Both the position numbers and the translations under genes were made by a program. Shown piece after piece: positions 1 through 8,802 of a stretch of DNA of 64,000 nt (positions within the stretch are counted from its first letter, which is position 1; each line of letters opens with the position of its first letter). Origin of the DNA: Bin94 sp965215535 (GTDB lineage Bacteria; Gemmatimonadota; Gemmatimonadetes; Longimicrobiales; Gaopeijiaceae); assembly GCA_965215535.1 (NCBI GenBank), contig OZ244063.1, positions 1,364,001-1,428,000 on the forward strand, given 5' to 3'. The notes under the pieces were generated by a model that was not told where the DNA came from, made no database searches, and saw only the letters and a list, made by a program, of their open reading frames with translations.

Positions 1-431
1 CCCATGGTCGAAGCCTCCAAATCGCAGGAAAGTTCATAGGCGGCCCACGGCCCGGCCATGACCGCAATCGAAAATCCGTCGTGGGAATAGGGGGTACCCA
101 GGCGCGCCAGCATGGCAAGCTGGGCCTGGTTGAGCTTGACGGTGGTCGCGACCTCGCCCGCCGATCCACTGCCGTCATCGAAGGGAAGCGTGGCTTTGGC
201 GCCCTTCTCGGCATAGAGGCCGCTGAAGCGGAGACCGAGGAAGCCCGCGACGGGAAAGGTCAGATCGACCCCCGCGACGAGGCCGGTGCGATTCTCCAGA
301 TCGGGATTGTCGGCATTGGTCAAGGCCATGGTGGCCAGCCCGATTCCGCCCCGCAATCCAAGGGCCGTCTGGGCAGTGACTGGGGTTCCGACAAGGGCAA
401 GGCCAAAGCTCAACAGGACGAAAGTGCGCAT
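1..431 (-). CDS. Outer-membrane beta-barrel protein, 3' end cut by window
   Basis: About 143 residues are visible and the gene runs off the left edge. The start ATG opens a clear signal peptide: MRTF, a hydrophobic stretch, then a TPVTAQ cleavage region. The mature part begins with a glycine-rich strand (GLRGGIGLATM) and alternates polar and aromatic residues as in small outer-membrane barrels of the PorT/OmpA-barrel type. A second strand pair reads as GVDLTFP followed by GFLGLRFSGLYAEKGAK. The likely role is an outer-membrane structural or porin-like protein; the exact family cannot be named without the C-terminus. The opposite-strand ORF over the same DNA has no recognisable protein features. 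Confidence 0.7.
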   Translation of the reverse strand, partial: MRTFVLLSFGLALVGTPVTAQTALGLRGGIGLATMALTNADNPDLENRTGLVAGVDLTFPVAGFLGLRFSGLYAEKGAKATLPFDDGSGSAGEVATTVKLNQAQLAMLARLGTPYSHDGFSIAVMAGPWAAYELSCDLEASTM

Positions 432-812
432 CGAGCGGGCTCTCCTAGCTTGGAAAATGGATCTGTGCGGGGGGCGAATCCACCCCTGTAAAAGGCCAGG
501 GAAGACCGCTCGCCCGGCCGACAGTCGGACGCTGCCGGGGTCTGCCAAATCTTCGCAATGCCAGTCGTGTGTGTCAAGCGCGGAGGAGTGCCGCCGGGGC
601 CCGAAGTCGCTCTTTGTACCTGTTGCACGAATGCCCTTCGCTGGCGATCCACGGACTGTCGAACCAACCACACTCCGCCCGCCGGGCATCGGAGCGTGAA
701 TGAATGACCACGTTTGACCGGTGGGGCTCCAGGTCGCAATTTGCATTCTCTCTGTACCCTGACGAACTCCGCTCTGCGCTCCTGTCCACCCGCGATCCCA
801 AAGAGCTCGCCC
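432..812. other. Intergenic region between divergent genes
   Basis: This roughly 380-base stretch separates two divergently transcribed secreted-protein genes and should hold both promoters. Overlapping ORFs occur in several frames, but none has a recognisable motif, a good ribosome binding site or protein-like composition. I see no RNA gene or strong terminator. Confidence 0.5.
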
Positions 813-1349
813 ATGCGAACCATACAGAGACTCGCGCTTCTTCTGCCCTTCCTTCTGCTGACGGGAACCCTGGCCGAGGGGCAGACGACCGACTCCGAGG
901 CAGCCTATCTGCGGGCGGCGGCCGACCATTTCGGCATTCCCGCGAGCGAGGTGGCGGTGCTGACCCGCTGGGACATGACGGTGGGCGAAATCCCGGTCGT
1001 TCTCTTTATCGCCCGGCGCGCAGGCGTCTCTCCCGACGTTGTGGTGGCGAAGCGGCGGCAGGGAACCGCCTGGATGGCGATCGCGGCCACCTATTCCATG
1101 CATGCGGGCGACTTTCATGTGCAGGTTGGCGACGCACCGGCGACCCTGGCCAATGCCTATGCGAACTTCAACCGGCGGCCGGTTGCGGAGTGGCACGCCA
1201 TTTCCCTGACCGACGACGAGGTGCTGACCCTGGTCAATCTCGGCTTCTTGGCGCGTTTTCTCGGCGTGTCGCCCGAGGCAGTGGCTGCCGAGCTGGATCG
1301 CGGCCACTCTGTCGTGGCTGCCTTCGAGAGCCTGCGCGGTCCCCGGTGA
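813..1349 (+). CDS. Secreted hypothetical protein
   Basis: A 178-residue protein. The reading frame is open further upstream, but the ATG at 813 is preferred because it begins a textbook signal peptide (MRTIQRLALLLPFLLLTG, cleavage near AEGQ). The mature part is mostly helical and contains two similar blocks of the form 'evxvLxxwg...ipvvLfiArraGvspdvVvakR' and 'LtdDEvLtLvnLgFLaRfLGVSPeaVaaeL', suggesting an internal duplication of a helix-turn-helix-like fold. I do not recognise the family. It is probably periplasmic, lies 22 bases upstream of the nitroreductase gene on the same strand and may share its transcript. Confidence 0.65.
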   Translation: MRTIQRLALLLPFLLLTGTLAEGQTTDSEAAYLRAAADHFGIPASEVAVLTRWDMTVGEIPVVLFIARRAGVSPDVVVAKRRQGTAWMAIAATYSMHAGDFHVQVGDAPATLANAYANFNRRPVAEWHAISLTDDEVLTLVNLGFLARFLGVSPEAVAAELDRGHSVVAAFESLRGPR

Positions 1350-1371
1350 GCCCCGAATCCCCCATGATTGC

Positions 1372-2064
1372 ATGAGCGCACACTCCCCCGACCGCAGCGA
1401 TTCTCCGCGCCTCGTTCCCCTCAATCCCGGACCCCTGCCCGCGCGCGCCACCATGATCGAGCGGGCCGCCGCCTTCTACCGCGAGGTCGCCGCCCGTCGC
1501 ACCGTTCGCGACTTCAGCGACCGTCCGGTGCCCCTAGATGTCATTCGCGATTGCATTCGCGCAGCCGGCACCGCCCCCAATGGCGCCAACCGGCAGCCCT
1601 GGCACTTTGTGGTGGTCTCCGATCCCCGGGTCAAGGCGCAGATCCGGAAGGGAGCCGAGGCCGAGGAGCGCGCCTTTTACCAGGGAGGGGCGCCGCAGGA
1701 GTGGCTCGATGCCCTGGCGCATCTGGGCACCGACGAGCACAAACCCTTTCTGGAGACGGCACCGCATCTGATTGTGATCTTCGCGGAGCGCTTTGCAGTC
1801 GATGCCGGGGAGAAGCGCATTCGCAACTACTATGTTCAGGAAAGCGTGGGGATTGCGACCGGCATTCTGATTACGGCGCTTCACCATGCGGGACTGGCGA
1901 CCCTGACCCACACGCCCTCGCCGATGAACTTCCTGAACCGGATCCTCGGACGCCCCGCCAACGAGCGGCCCTTCCTGATTCTGGTGACCGGTCATGCGGC
2001 CCGCGACGCCCGCGTTCCCGATATTGCGAAGAAGCCGCTGCAGGAAATCGCCACCTTCCGGTAG
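1372..2064 (+). CDS. Nitroreductase-family flavoprotein (iodotyrosine deiodinase-like)
   Basis: A 230-residue cytoplasmic FMN enzyme. The RRTVRDFSDRPVP start of the nitroreductase fold (residues ~42-55) binds FMN phosphate. The blocks APNGANRQPW, AEAEERAFY, ESVGIATG, TLTHTPSPM and GRPANERPF match the iodotyrosine deiodinase branch rather than NfsA/NfsB. In that branch a Glu/Tyr/Lys lid contacts halotyrosine, and the Glu and Tyr are visible in the AEAEERAFY block. Bacterial members reductively dehalogenate aromatic substrates in vitro; the physiological substrate here is unknown. The ~37-residue N-terminal extension before the fold may mean that the true start is an internal ATG (MIERAAAFY). 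It precedes the GCS2-like gene by 36 bases. Confidence 0.85.
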   Translation: MSAHSPDRSDSPRLVPLNPGPLPARATMIERAAAFYREVAARRTVRDFSDRPVPLDVIRDCIRAAGTAPNGANRQPWHFVVVSDPRVKAQIRKGAEAEERAFYQGGAPQEWLDALAHLGTDEHKPFLETAPHLIVIFAERFAVDAGEKRIRNYYVQESVGIATGILITALHHAGLATLTHTPSPMNFLNRILGRPANERPFLILVTGHAARDARVPDIAKKPLQEIATFR

Positions 2065-2100
2065 GCCCCTTCAACGCCACGCTCCCCCCTGGAGGCCACA

Positions 2101-4014
2101 ATGGGCACCGACCTTGCACCCCAGACATCGCCCGAGGCGATCCGCGAATTCTCGCGCGCGCTCCTGCGCGATCTGCTGGCGATGGAGCGGATTGTCGCCG
2201 ATGGATTGATCGAATCGGGGGTGCGGCGCTTCGGGGCCGAACAGGAGATGTTTCTGGTCAACGACGCCTGGCGACCGGCTCCGGTCTCGATCGAGGTGCT
2301 CGAGGATCTGAACGACGATCCCTTCACCACCGAGCTTGCGCGCTTCAATCTCGAGGCCAACCTCTCGCCGCGGGTGCTCGAGGGTCGCTGCTTCTCGGCC
2401 ATGCACACGGAGTTGGACGAGTATGTGGCCCGGGCGCGCGCCGCCGCCCGCCGGCACGATGCCGATGTGGCGCTGACCGGCATTCTGCCGACCCTCTCCA
2501 AATCCGACCTCTCGCTCGACAACATTACTCCGCGCGCCCGTTACTACGCCCTCAACGAGGCCATTCACCAGGCGGGCGACGGAGAGTTCAGGCTGCGCAT
2601 TCAGGGCACCGACGAACTCATGATCTCGCACGATTCGGTCATGCTCGAGGCCTGCAATACAAGTTTTCAGGTTCATCTTCAGGTTTCGGCCGAGGAGTTT
2701 GCACACTTCTACAATGTGGCTCAGGCGGTGACCGGAGCGGTGCTGGCAACCTGCGTCAACTCGCCCCTCCTCTTCGGCAGGCGTCTCTGGTCGGAAACGC
2801 GGATCGCCCTCTTTCAGCAATCGCTCGACACCCGCGCCGCCGATCTCCACATGCGCGAGGTCTGCGCCCGGGTGCGCTTCGGCAATCACTGGCTGGAGAA
2901 TTCGGTGGTGGAGCTCTTCCAGGAGGATCTGGCCGCCTTCCGCGTCCTTCTGGCGATGCCCGCCACCGAGGATCCGATGCAGATTCTGCGCGAGGGCGGA
3001 GTGCCGCGGCTAAGTGCGCTGCAGCTTTTCAATGGCACCGTCTATCGCTGGAACCGCCCCTGTTACGGCATCTCCGGAGGAAAGCCGCACCTGCGCATCG
3101 AGTGTCGCGCGCTGCCCTCGGGACCAACCACCCTGGACGAGATGGCCAATGCGGTCTTCTGGATCGGCACCGTGCTGGGGGTGGCCCGCGCCTTCCCCGA
3201 CCTAGTGGAGCGCATGGAGTTCGACGATGCCAAGAGCAACTTCCTGGCGGCCTCCCGGCTGGGCCTGAGTGCGGGAATGACCTGGATGGATGGGCACAGC
3301 GGCCCCGCCGATCGTCTGGCGCTCGACACCCTGCTGCCCCTGGCCAGGGAGGGACTGGCCGACTATCCGCTCGCCGAAGACGAGGTGGAGCACTACCTGG
3401 GCGTGATCGAGGAGAGGGTGCAGAAGGGAGTCACCGGCAGCACCTGGGCGCTTCGCTCGCTGACGGCAATGAAGAAGGCCGGAACCCGCGCCGAACGCCT
3501 GGCGGCGCTGACGGCAGCCACCGTGCAGCAGCAGGAAGAGGGGAAGCCGATTGCGCACTGGAAGCAGGCCGAGCTCGGCGACGCCGGCGGATGGCGCCAC
3601 CACTACATGCGCGTCGAACAGTACATGACTACGGCCCTGACGACCGTCAACCAGGACGAGCTGGTCGAGCTGGTGGCCTATCTGATGGATTTTCGCCAGA
3701 TCCGCCACGTACTGATCGAGGACAACGACCATCGCCTGGTCGGGGTTGTCTCCTACCGTTCGGTTCTGCGCATGATGGCCGAGGGGCGAACCCTGACCGA
3801 GATGGAAAACATGCCGGTCAGCGAGGTCATGGTGCGCAATCCGGTCACGGTGGCCCCCGAAACGGAGACGCTGGAGGCAATCCGTCTGATGCGCGACAGC
3901 CGCGTCTCGGCTCTGCCGGTGGTGCAGGACGGGCAACTCGTAGGGCTGGTGAGCGAGACCGATTTCATGCCCATGGCCTATCATCTCCTTGAAGAACGCC
4001 TTCAGGAGAGCTGA
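2101..4014 (+). CDS. Carboxylate-amine ligase (GCS2 family) fused to CBS pair
   Basis: 637 residues. Residues ~35-490 are a glutamate-cysteine ligase type 2 (YbdK-like) domain: GAEQEMFLV at the start of the catalytic core, a NLEANLSP strand, and a later HLRIECRALPSGPT segment typical of the ATP-grasp-like GCS fold. Residues ~500-637 form two CBS motifs (VEQYMTTALTTV... and VSEVMVRNPVTV..., each followed by a 'dhRLVGVVSyrsvLr' or 'GQLVGLVSETDFM' strand). CBS pairs usually bind adenine nucleotides, so the fusion suggests energy-state control of a peptide-bond-forming ligase. The substrate is uncertain: glutathione-like thiol synthesis is one option, other gamma-glutamyl or amino-acid ligation another. 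A gene for a zinc amidohydrolase follows closely. Confidence 0.85.
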   Translation: MGTDLAPQTSPEAIREFSRALLRDLLAMERIVADGLIESGVRRFGAEQEMFLVNDAWRPAPVSIEVLEDLNDDPFTTELARFNLEANLSPRVLEGRCFSAMHTELDEYVARARAAARRHDADVALTGILPTLSKSDLSLDNITPRARYYALNEAIHQAGDGEFRLRIQGTDELMISHDSVMLEACNTSFQVHLQVSAEEFAHFYNVAQAVTGAVLATCVNSPLLFGRRLWSETRIALFQQSLDTRAADLHMREVCARVRFGNHWLENSVVELFQEDLAAFRVLLAMPATEDPMQILREGGVPRLSALQLFNGTVYRWNRPCYGISGGKPHLRIECRALPSGPTTLDEMANAVFWIGTVLGVARAFPDLVERMEFDDAKSNFLAASRLGLSAGMTWMDGHSGPADRLALDTLLPLAREGLADYPLAEDEVEHYLGVIEERVQKGVTGSTWALRSLTAMKKAGTRAERLAALTAATVQQQEEGKPIAHWKQAELGDAGGWRHHYMRVEQYMTTALTTVNQDELVELVAYLMDFRQIRHVLIEDNDHRLVGVVSYRSVLRMMAEGRTLTEMENMPVSEVMVRNPVTVAPETETLEAIRLMRDSRVSALPVVQDGQLVGLVSETDFMPMAYHLLEERLQES

Positions 4015-4018
4015 TCGC

Positions 4019-5164
4019 GTGGCCCTGTCGCCGGCCGACTCCGGAGCCGAAGCCGCCCCCGGCAACCCGTCGATACGATCCGGGGGGCAGACGGGGGACA
4101 GGATCCACGAACCCTCTGCCCCTGATCGCCCCTCCGCGCCCAGCCCGCCGCACTCTGCCGACGAGGGCGCGCCAGATGCGGACGAGGGCCTGACCGGCGC
4201 AGGGCAGGCGCAGGGCGGTCTGATCGGCTGGGTCGTGGGAAGGAAACCGGGGCCGCTCCTGATCTGTGTGGGGGGGCTGCATGGGAATGAACCGGCGGGG
4301 GTGCGGGCGCTCACCGCGCTGATCGGCGAGATCCGTGCGCGGCGCGACCGCATGGCAGGGGATTTTGTGGCCGTGGTGGGCAATGTGGCCGCGCTGGCTG
4401 CGGGACGGCGCTTCATGACGCACGATCTCAACCGCATCTGGACCCCGGAGCGCGTGCTGAGGGCGCAGCAGTGGCTGGGGGATGGAGTGGCGGAGGGGAA
4501 TGGGATGCCGCCTTCGCTTGAGGAGGTCGAGATGATTCGTCTTCTGCGCATCTTCGCGGCGATCTCGCGGCGGCGGCGCGGCCCTGTGCATGTACTCGAT
4601 CTGCACACGACCTCGGGGGCCGGGGGAACCTTCACCACCACCAGCGATCTGCCCCGCAACCGCGACTTTGCGCTGGCCATTCCGGTTCCCCTGGTGCTCG
4701 GACTCGACGAACACCTGAGTGGCACCCTGCTCGATTATCTCGACGGACTGGGCTACACCACCACCGTCTGCGAGTGCGGCCAGCACAGTGAGCCGCGTTC
4801 GGTGATGCGGGCCGAGGCATCCATCTGGCTGGCGATCCGGGCCACCGGGCTGCTCGACGCCCGCCACGCTCCCGAGGCGGCCCGGGGCGAGCACCGTCTG
4901 CGGGCCGGCAGTGCGCATCTGCCGCAGATCTTTCGCACCGTTCACCGTCATGCGGTCACCCCCCGCGACCGCTACCAGACCCTCCCCGGCTTTACCAACT
5001 TCCAGAGCATTCAGCGCGGCGACCTCATCGGCGTCGATCGCCGCGGCGAGATCGCGTCCCCCGCCGATGGCCGTCTCCTCATGCCGCTGTATCAGGAGCT
5101 CGGCGAAGACGGCTTCTTCGTGGTTCGCGACCGGGGCGCTTCCGCGTCGCACAGCCCGCACTGA
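4019..5164 (+). CDS. Succinylglutamate desuccinylase/aspartoacylase-family zinc hydrolase
   Basis: 381 residues from a GTG start at 4019, four bases after the upstream stop, with AGGAG about ten bases before it; a TTG at 3989 inside the previous gene is the alternative. Zinc ligands are visible in GGLHGNEP (His and Glu, residues ~85-92) and DLHTTSGAGGTF (His). The substrate arginine lies in HDLNRIWTPER, and a catalytic-type Glu may lie in CECGQH. These mark the M14-like AstE/ASPA family, which removes N-acyl groups from amino acids. Tight coupling to the GCS2-CBS gene suggests that the two act on the same amidated or acylated amino-acid product. The first ~55 residues are low-complexity and Pro/Ala-rich. 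Confidence 0.85.
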   Translation: MALSPADSGAEAAPGNPSIRSGGQTGDRIHEPSAPDRPSAPSPPHSADEGAPDADEGLTGAGQAQGGLIGWVVGRKPGPLLICVGGLHGNEPAGVRALTALIGEIRARRDRMAGDFVAVVGNVAALAAGRRFMTHDLNRIWTPERVLRAQQWLGDGVAEGNGMPPSLEEVEMIRLLRIFAAISRRRRGPVHVLDLHTTSGAGGTFTTTSDLPRNRDFALAIPVPLVLGLDEHLSGTLLDYLDGLGYTTTVCECGQHSEPRSVMRAEASIWLAIRATGLLDARHAPEAARGEHRLRAGSAHLPQIFRTVHRHAVTPRDRYQTLPGFTNFQSIQRGDLIGVDRRGEIASPADGRLLMPLYQELGEDGFFVVRDRGASASHSPH

Positions 5165-5299
5165 CCGGGCTCGGCGGGTCAATCCCGCGGGAGGGCAAAT
5201 CCGCCAGGCGTCATGGCATGGGGCTCTGACGACCGGTTGTCCGCACCGTCGCAATCTGGACGTGTGTCGGGTGTCAGACGCCGGAGGAGGAGCTTCCGA

Positions 5300-5695
5300 T
5301 CAGCGTTCGTCGGCGCCGCGAATCGACCGAGCGGGTTCGGTGGGGTAATCCTCGCGCCTGCCCGTGTCTCCCGACTGAATCACGAAATCCCGCCGGTCGC
5401 GATACAGGCGCGCCCGGTTCAGCACATGGTCCTCATCGTCGTCGAGATCAATTTCGTCCCAGTGAGTCATCAGCCAGTATTTGTAGTCGCCGATGAACAG
5501 GTAGATGTTCGGCCTCCCGAAGAACAGGCCGCTGACCCCCTCGCCGGCCCGGAACCGGGCAACGACCAACTCAATCAATTCACGCTGGCGGTCCTTGCGG
5601 CTGAGGATGTACTCGTGGGGCCATGTGTCGCGGTACGTGACGGCTTCCCGCCACGGCGCACGGCCGATCAACTCGGCGATCTTCAGCTTCTCCAT
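5300..5695 (-). CDS. Conserved hypothetical protein (small, aromatic-rich)
   Basis: 131 residues. The ATG at 5695 is preceded by AAGGAG at proper spacing; the frame is open further upstream but that part looks non-coding. The protein is dense in charged and aromatic residues: YRDTWPHEYILSRKDRQRE, GLFFGRPNIYLFIGDYKYW, then an acidic DLDDDEDH segment and a YRDRRDFVIQ tail. No enzyme motif is recognised. The pattern resembles small conserved proteins of unknown function often found in mobile or defence-related DNA; that association is from memory and uncertain. It is convergent with the hydrolase gene. Confidence 0.65.
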   Translation of the reverse strand: MEKLKIAELIGRAPWREAVTYRDTWPHEYILSRKDRQRELIELVVARFRAGEGVSGLFFGRPNIYLFIGDYKYWLMTHWDEIDLDDDEDHVLNRARLYRDRRDFVIQSGDTGRREDYPTEPARSIRGADER

Positions 5696-5941
5696 GCTCT
5701 CGCACTCCTTGCGCTGATGAAAAGGGCGCCTCGGCCCCACATGCTTGCGCACCGCCGGAAACGAGCAGGCGCCGCAGCTTTCCCAAGGTCTCCATAATAC
5801 GACAGGCCGGGGTCGCCATGATACCGGGCCCCTTTCCGGGACGCCATGCGAAATGTCTGCGCGTTCCCTGCGCGGATGGAGGTACGGCGATTCGGTCATG
5901 AACGCACCGACGATGCCATTCCAGAGAGTGGCGCACTGACT

Positions 5942-6173
5942 GGAGGGGCAATCCATGCAGGGTTATGAAAAGATATGCCTCTTCCCTTTCGTTACGACGC
6001 GAAATGATCACTTAACCTGTCATGGGAGGGGCGATCACTCGGGATCATGAAAGGATATGCCATTTCATTTTCATTACGATGCGAAATGGTCACCCAATGC
6101 GTCATTTGCGGGGCGATCCATGCGAGCGAATAAAAGGGAATGCCCCTTCCCTTTCGTTACGGATATGAAAACT
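5942..6173. repeat. Imperfect tandem repeat, ~82-bp period
   Basis: Three copies are visible: 5965-6046, 6047-6129 and a partial copy from 6130. A degenerate half-copy of the unit end (GGGGCAATCCATGC) lies at 5946-5959. Each unit begins AT(G/A)AAA(A/G)G(A/G), carries TATGCC or AATGCC, then a TTTCNTTTTCGTTACGA-like core, GCGAAATG(A/G)TCAC and GGGGCGATC. The array lies between the 5300-5695 gene and the end of the aminotransferase gene. Spacing and length do not fit CRISPR. The function is unknown. Confidence 0.7.
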
Positions 6174-6209
6174 TCAGGCCCGAACCTTTCGCAAGGAGCG
6201 CGAAGACGG

Positions 6210-7334
6210 CTACCCTCCCGCTGTCATCGTCGCGAATGCATCCCCCAGACACTCCAGCGCCCCGGTCAGCTCGTCGGCGGGCGGGCCGAACCCCAGTCGC
6301 ATCGTCGATTCGATTCCGAAGTGCGCGCCCGGCACAATCAGCAGGCTGTGCTCCACGCGCAGCCGCTCGGCCAGCTCCAGCGAGGGGATCGGCGCATCGT
6401 AGCGCACCATTGCGATCGCTCCCGCATCGGGGGGCGTCAGAGTAAAGCGCGCCTTCCGGGCGTCCACCCACTCGTGGAGCAGGGCCAGGTTGTCTCGCAC
6501 CATTTTGCGCGTGCGCGCCAGAATTCGGGGCCGCACGGTGGGCGAAAGCGCAATCCGGGCCAGCGCGTCCGAAACCGAGGCCGGCGCGATTGTGGTGTAG
6601 TCGGTCCGCGCCCAGAGGCGTTCGATCACCCGTTCGGGCCCCATCACCCACCCCAGCCGCGTTCCGGGCAGACCGTAGGCCTTTGAGAGCGAATTGGTGA
6701 TCAGAAGGCGATCGTAGCGACCGTGAAAGGAGGGAATGTCCTCGTCGCCGAGCTCGGCCCCGCGGTACACCTCGTCCGAGAGGATCCAGGCGCCATGCCG
6801 GTCGGCAAGCTCGACAATGCGGTCGATTTCGTCGTCGGTGAGCGCAATTCCGGTCGGGTTGTTGGGGTGCGTCAGCACAATGAAGCCCGCACCGTCCCGC
6901 AGAGCGTCCTCCAACTGGTTCAGATCCGGTCGCCAGCCCTCTTCCTCGCGCAGATGGAAGGGCGTCCACCCCCCGCGAAAGTTGCGGATCAACCCCGGGA
7001 TCTGCATGTAGTTGGGCAGCATGACCGCCGCCGCCCGCTCCTGCTGCGCCAGCTCCCAGAAGCCGACGAAGTTGGCCTCGGCCCCACCCACCGTCACCAT
7101 CACCGAGGCCTCGGTCGCGCCGGGATAGAGCGAAGCGATCCGTTCGCGCAGCGCATCGGTGCCATTGGACTGGCTGTAGCCCAGCAGCACGCCCGAGATG
7201 TCGGCGGGGGGATCGGCCATGGCAAGCAGCTCGCCCAGGGTGAGTGGGTGTACGCCGCTCTCGGACAGATTCCAGCGGACCCGGTGCTCCCAGGTACTCT
7301 GCCAGCGCTCCATGCTGAAGGGAACGAAGGACAT
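6210..7334 (-). CDS. PLP-dependent aminotransferase, class I/II
   Basis: 374 residues; the ATG at 7334 has AAGGAG seven bases upstream. It is a fold-type I PLP enzyme. GGAEANFVGFW around residue 90 binds cofactor phosphate, THPNNPTGIALT contains the Asn that contacts PLP, SDEVYRG the Asp/Tyr pair, NSLSKAYGLPGTRLGW the Schiff-base lysine, and MRLGFG the carboxylate-binding Arg. The family includes aspartate-type aminotransferases and capreomycidine-synthase-like enzymes, so the substrate is not assigned. It is divergent from the M16 peptidase pair, with a 150-base gap that must contain both promoters. Confidence 0.88.
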   Translation of the reverse strand: MSFVPFSMERWQSTWEHRVRWNLSESGVHPLTLGELLAMADPPADISGVLLGYSQSNGTDALRERIASLYPGATEASVMVTVGGAEANFVGFWELAQQERAAAVMLPNYMQIPGLIRNFRGGWTPFHLREEEGWRPDLNQLEDALRDGAGFIVLTHPNNPTGIALTDDEIDRIVELADRHGAWILSDEVYRGAELGDEDIPSFHGRYDRLLITNSLSKAYGLPGTRLGWVMGPERVIERLWARTDYTTIAPASVSDALARIALSPTVRPRILARTRKMVRDNLALLHEWVDARKARFTLTPPDAGAIAMVRYDAPIPSLELAERLRVEHSLLIVPGAHFGIESTMRLGFGPPADELTGALECLGDAFATMTAGG

Positions 7335-7484
7335 GCGATTTGCTCCTTGTGCAATGAGCCGGATTCGTACAGCCTTCCGGGAAGTTGCGGCTCTCCTCCC
7401 GGAGGATCGTGTGCGGGCGATGAGTTGGCCTGCAGATGAATATGCCGTGAATATGTCACCGCCGGAGGATCGCGGTGAGCAATC

Positions 7485-8756
7485 ATGGAGAAACCGATGA
7501 TCGAAATTGCCGAGCACGAACTGCCGAACGGGCTGCGGGTGGTGCTGGCTCCCGATCCGGCGACGCCGATCGTGGCGGTGAATCTCTGGTATCTGGTCGG
7601 GTCGCGGAACGAGATTCCCGGCCGCACCGGATTCGCCCACCTCTTCGAGCACATGATGTTCCAGGGATCGCGGCACATTCCCCGCAATGCCCACTTCCGG
7701 CACATCGAAGAGGTCGGCGGTTCGGCCAACGCCACCACCTGGTTCGATCGCACCAACTACTTCGTCACCCTTCCCTCGCACCACCTTGATCTTGCGCTCT
7801 GGCTGGAATCGGACCGCATGGGGTGGATGCTGCCCGCGCTGACCCCGGAGACGCTCGAAAACCAGCGCCAGGTCGTCATGAACGAGCGTCGCGAACGCTA
7901 TGACAATCAGCCCTATGGGGACTGGGACGAACGGCTTCAGGCGATGCTCTTTCCCCCCTCGCACCCCTACCACCACACCGTGATCGGATCGCTCGCCGAT
8001 ATCGAGGCGGCCACCCTGGACGAGGTCCGCAACTTCTTCGCCACCTGGTACCTGCCCAATAACGCAGTGCTCTCGCTTGCGGGGGACTTCGATTCCGGAT
8101 ACGCCCTGGAGCGCATCCACGACTGGTTCGGCGAGATCCCGCGCGGTCCCGAACCGCCGCCCTTGCCCTCCGATCCGCAGCTTCCCTTCACACTCGGCGG
8201 AACGCTGCGCGAAGATGTACAGAGCGCCGTGCCCCTGCCGCGCATCTATCTGGCTTCGCGGGTACCCCCTCTGACCTCGGAGCACTTTCATGCGGGCGAG
8301 ATCGCCAGCGCCTGCCTCGGGGCCGGACGCTGCTCGCGTCTCTACGATCGCCTGGTGCGCACGCGGGTGGCCCAGTCGGCATCCTGTCATCTGCTGCCGC
8401 TGACCTCGGGCGCGACGATCTTCGTGGCAATCGCGACCGCGCTCCCCGAAACCGATCCCGACGAGCTGGAGGCGGCGCTGCTGCACGAATTCGACAGTGC
8501 GACCACCATGACCGGCGACGAGGTGGAGCGCGCGATGGCCCAGGCCCGAACGCGCATGCAGCGCGCACTGCAGCGGGTCGGCACCCGGGCCGACCTCCTC
8601 TCGATGTACACCGCCTTCTTCGACAACCCGGCGCGGCTGAATGACGAGATCGCACGGCTGCGGGCCGTGACCGCCGCGGAGGCGCGGGAGTGGACCGCAA
8701 ACTATCTGCACGACGACAATCGCGCGGTGCTGCGCTACCTGCCCGAGGCGGCCTGA
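7485..8756 (+). CDS. M16-family zinc peptidase, catalytic subunit
   Basis: 423 residues. The inverted zinc motif HLFEH (residues 52-56) supplies two His ligands and the catalytic Glu. A downstream Glu ligand lies in the NERRERYDNQPYG block, about 75 residues later as in pitrilysin-family proteins. The N-terminal M16 domain begins HELPNGLRVVLAPDP. The length fits one half of a two-subunit M16B protease. A second M16 gene that lacks the zinc motif follows after 46 bases, so the two probably form a heterodimer in which this one is the protease. An internal ATG at 7497 is an alternative start. Confidence 0.9.
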   Translation: MEKPMIEIAEHELPNGLRVVLAPDPATPIVAVNLWYLVGSRNEIPGRTGFAHLFEHMMFQGSRHIPRNAHFRHIEEVGGSANATTWFDRTNYFVTLPSHHLDLALWLESDRMGWMLPALTPETLENQRQVVMNERRERYDNQPYGDWDERLQAMLFPPSHPYHHTVIGSLADIEAATLDEVRNFFATWYLPNNAVLSLAGDFDSGYALERIHDWFGEIPRGPEPPPLPSDPQLPFTLGGTLREDVQSAVPLPRIYLASRVPPLTSEHFHAGEIASACLGAGRCSRLYDRLVRTRVAQSASCHLLPLTSGATIFVAIATALPETDPDELEAALLHEFDSATTMTGDEVERAMAQARTRMQRALQRVGTRADLLSMYTAFFDNPARLNDEIARLRAVTAAEAREWTANYLHDDNRAVLRYLPEAA

Positions 8757-8802
8757 TGCGGATTCGAGCGAATGCAGCCCGGCGCCTGCCACGGCTTGGC
8801 GG

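Noticed and set aside
1368..3992. Long plus-strand ORF (874 codons) overlapping the nitroreductase and GCS2 genes
   Set aside because: It lies in another frame of two well-supported genes, is Arg/Gly-rich and has no domain; it is a high-GC shadow.
5942..6173. Possible CRISPR array from the 82-bp repeats
   Set aside because: Units are contiguous and similar along their whole length, with no unique spacers of regular size and no cas genes nearby.
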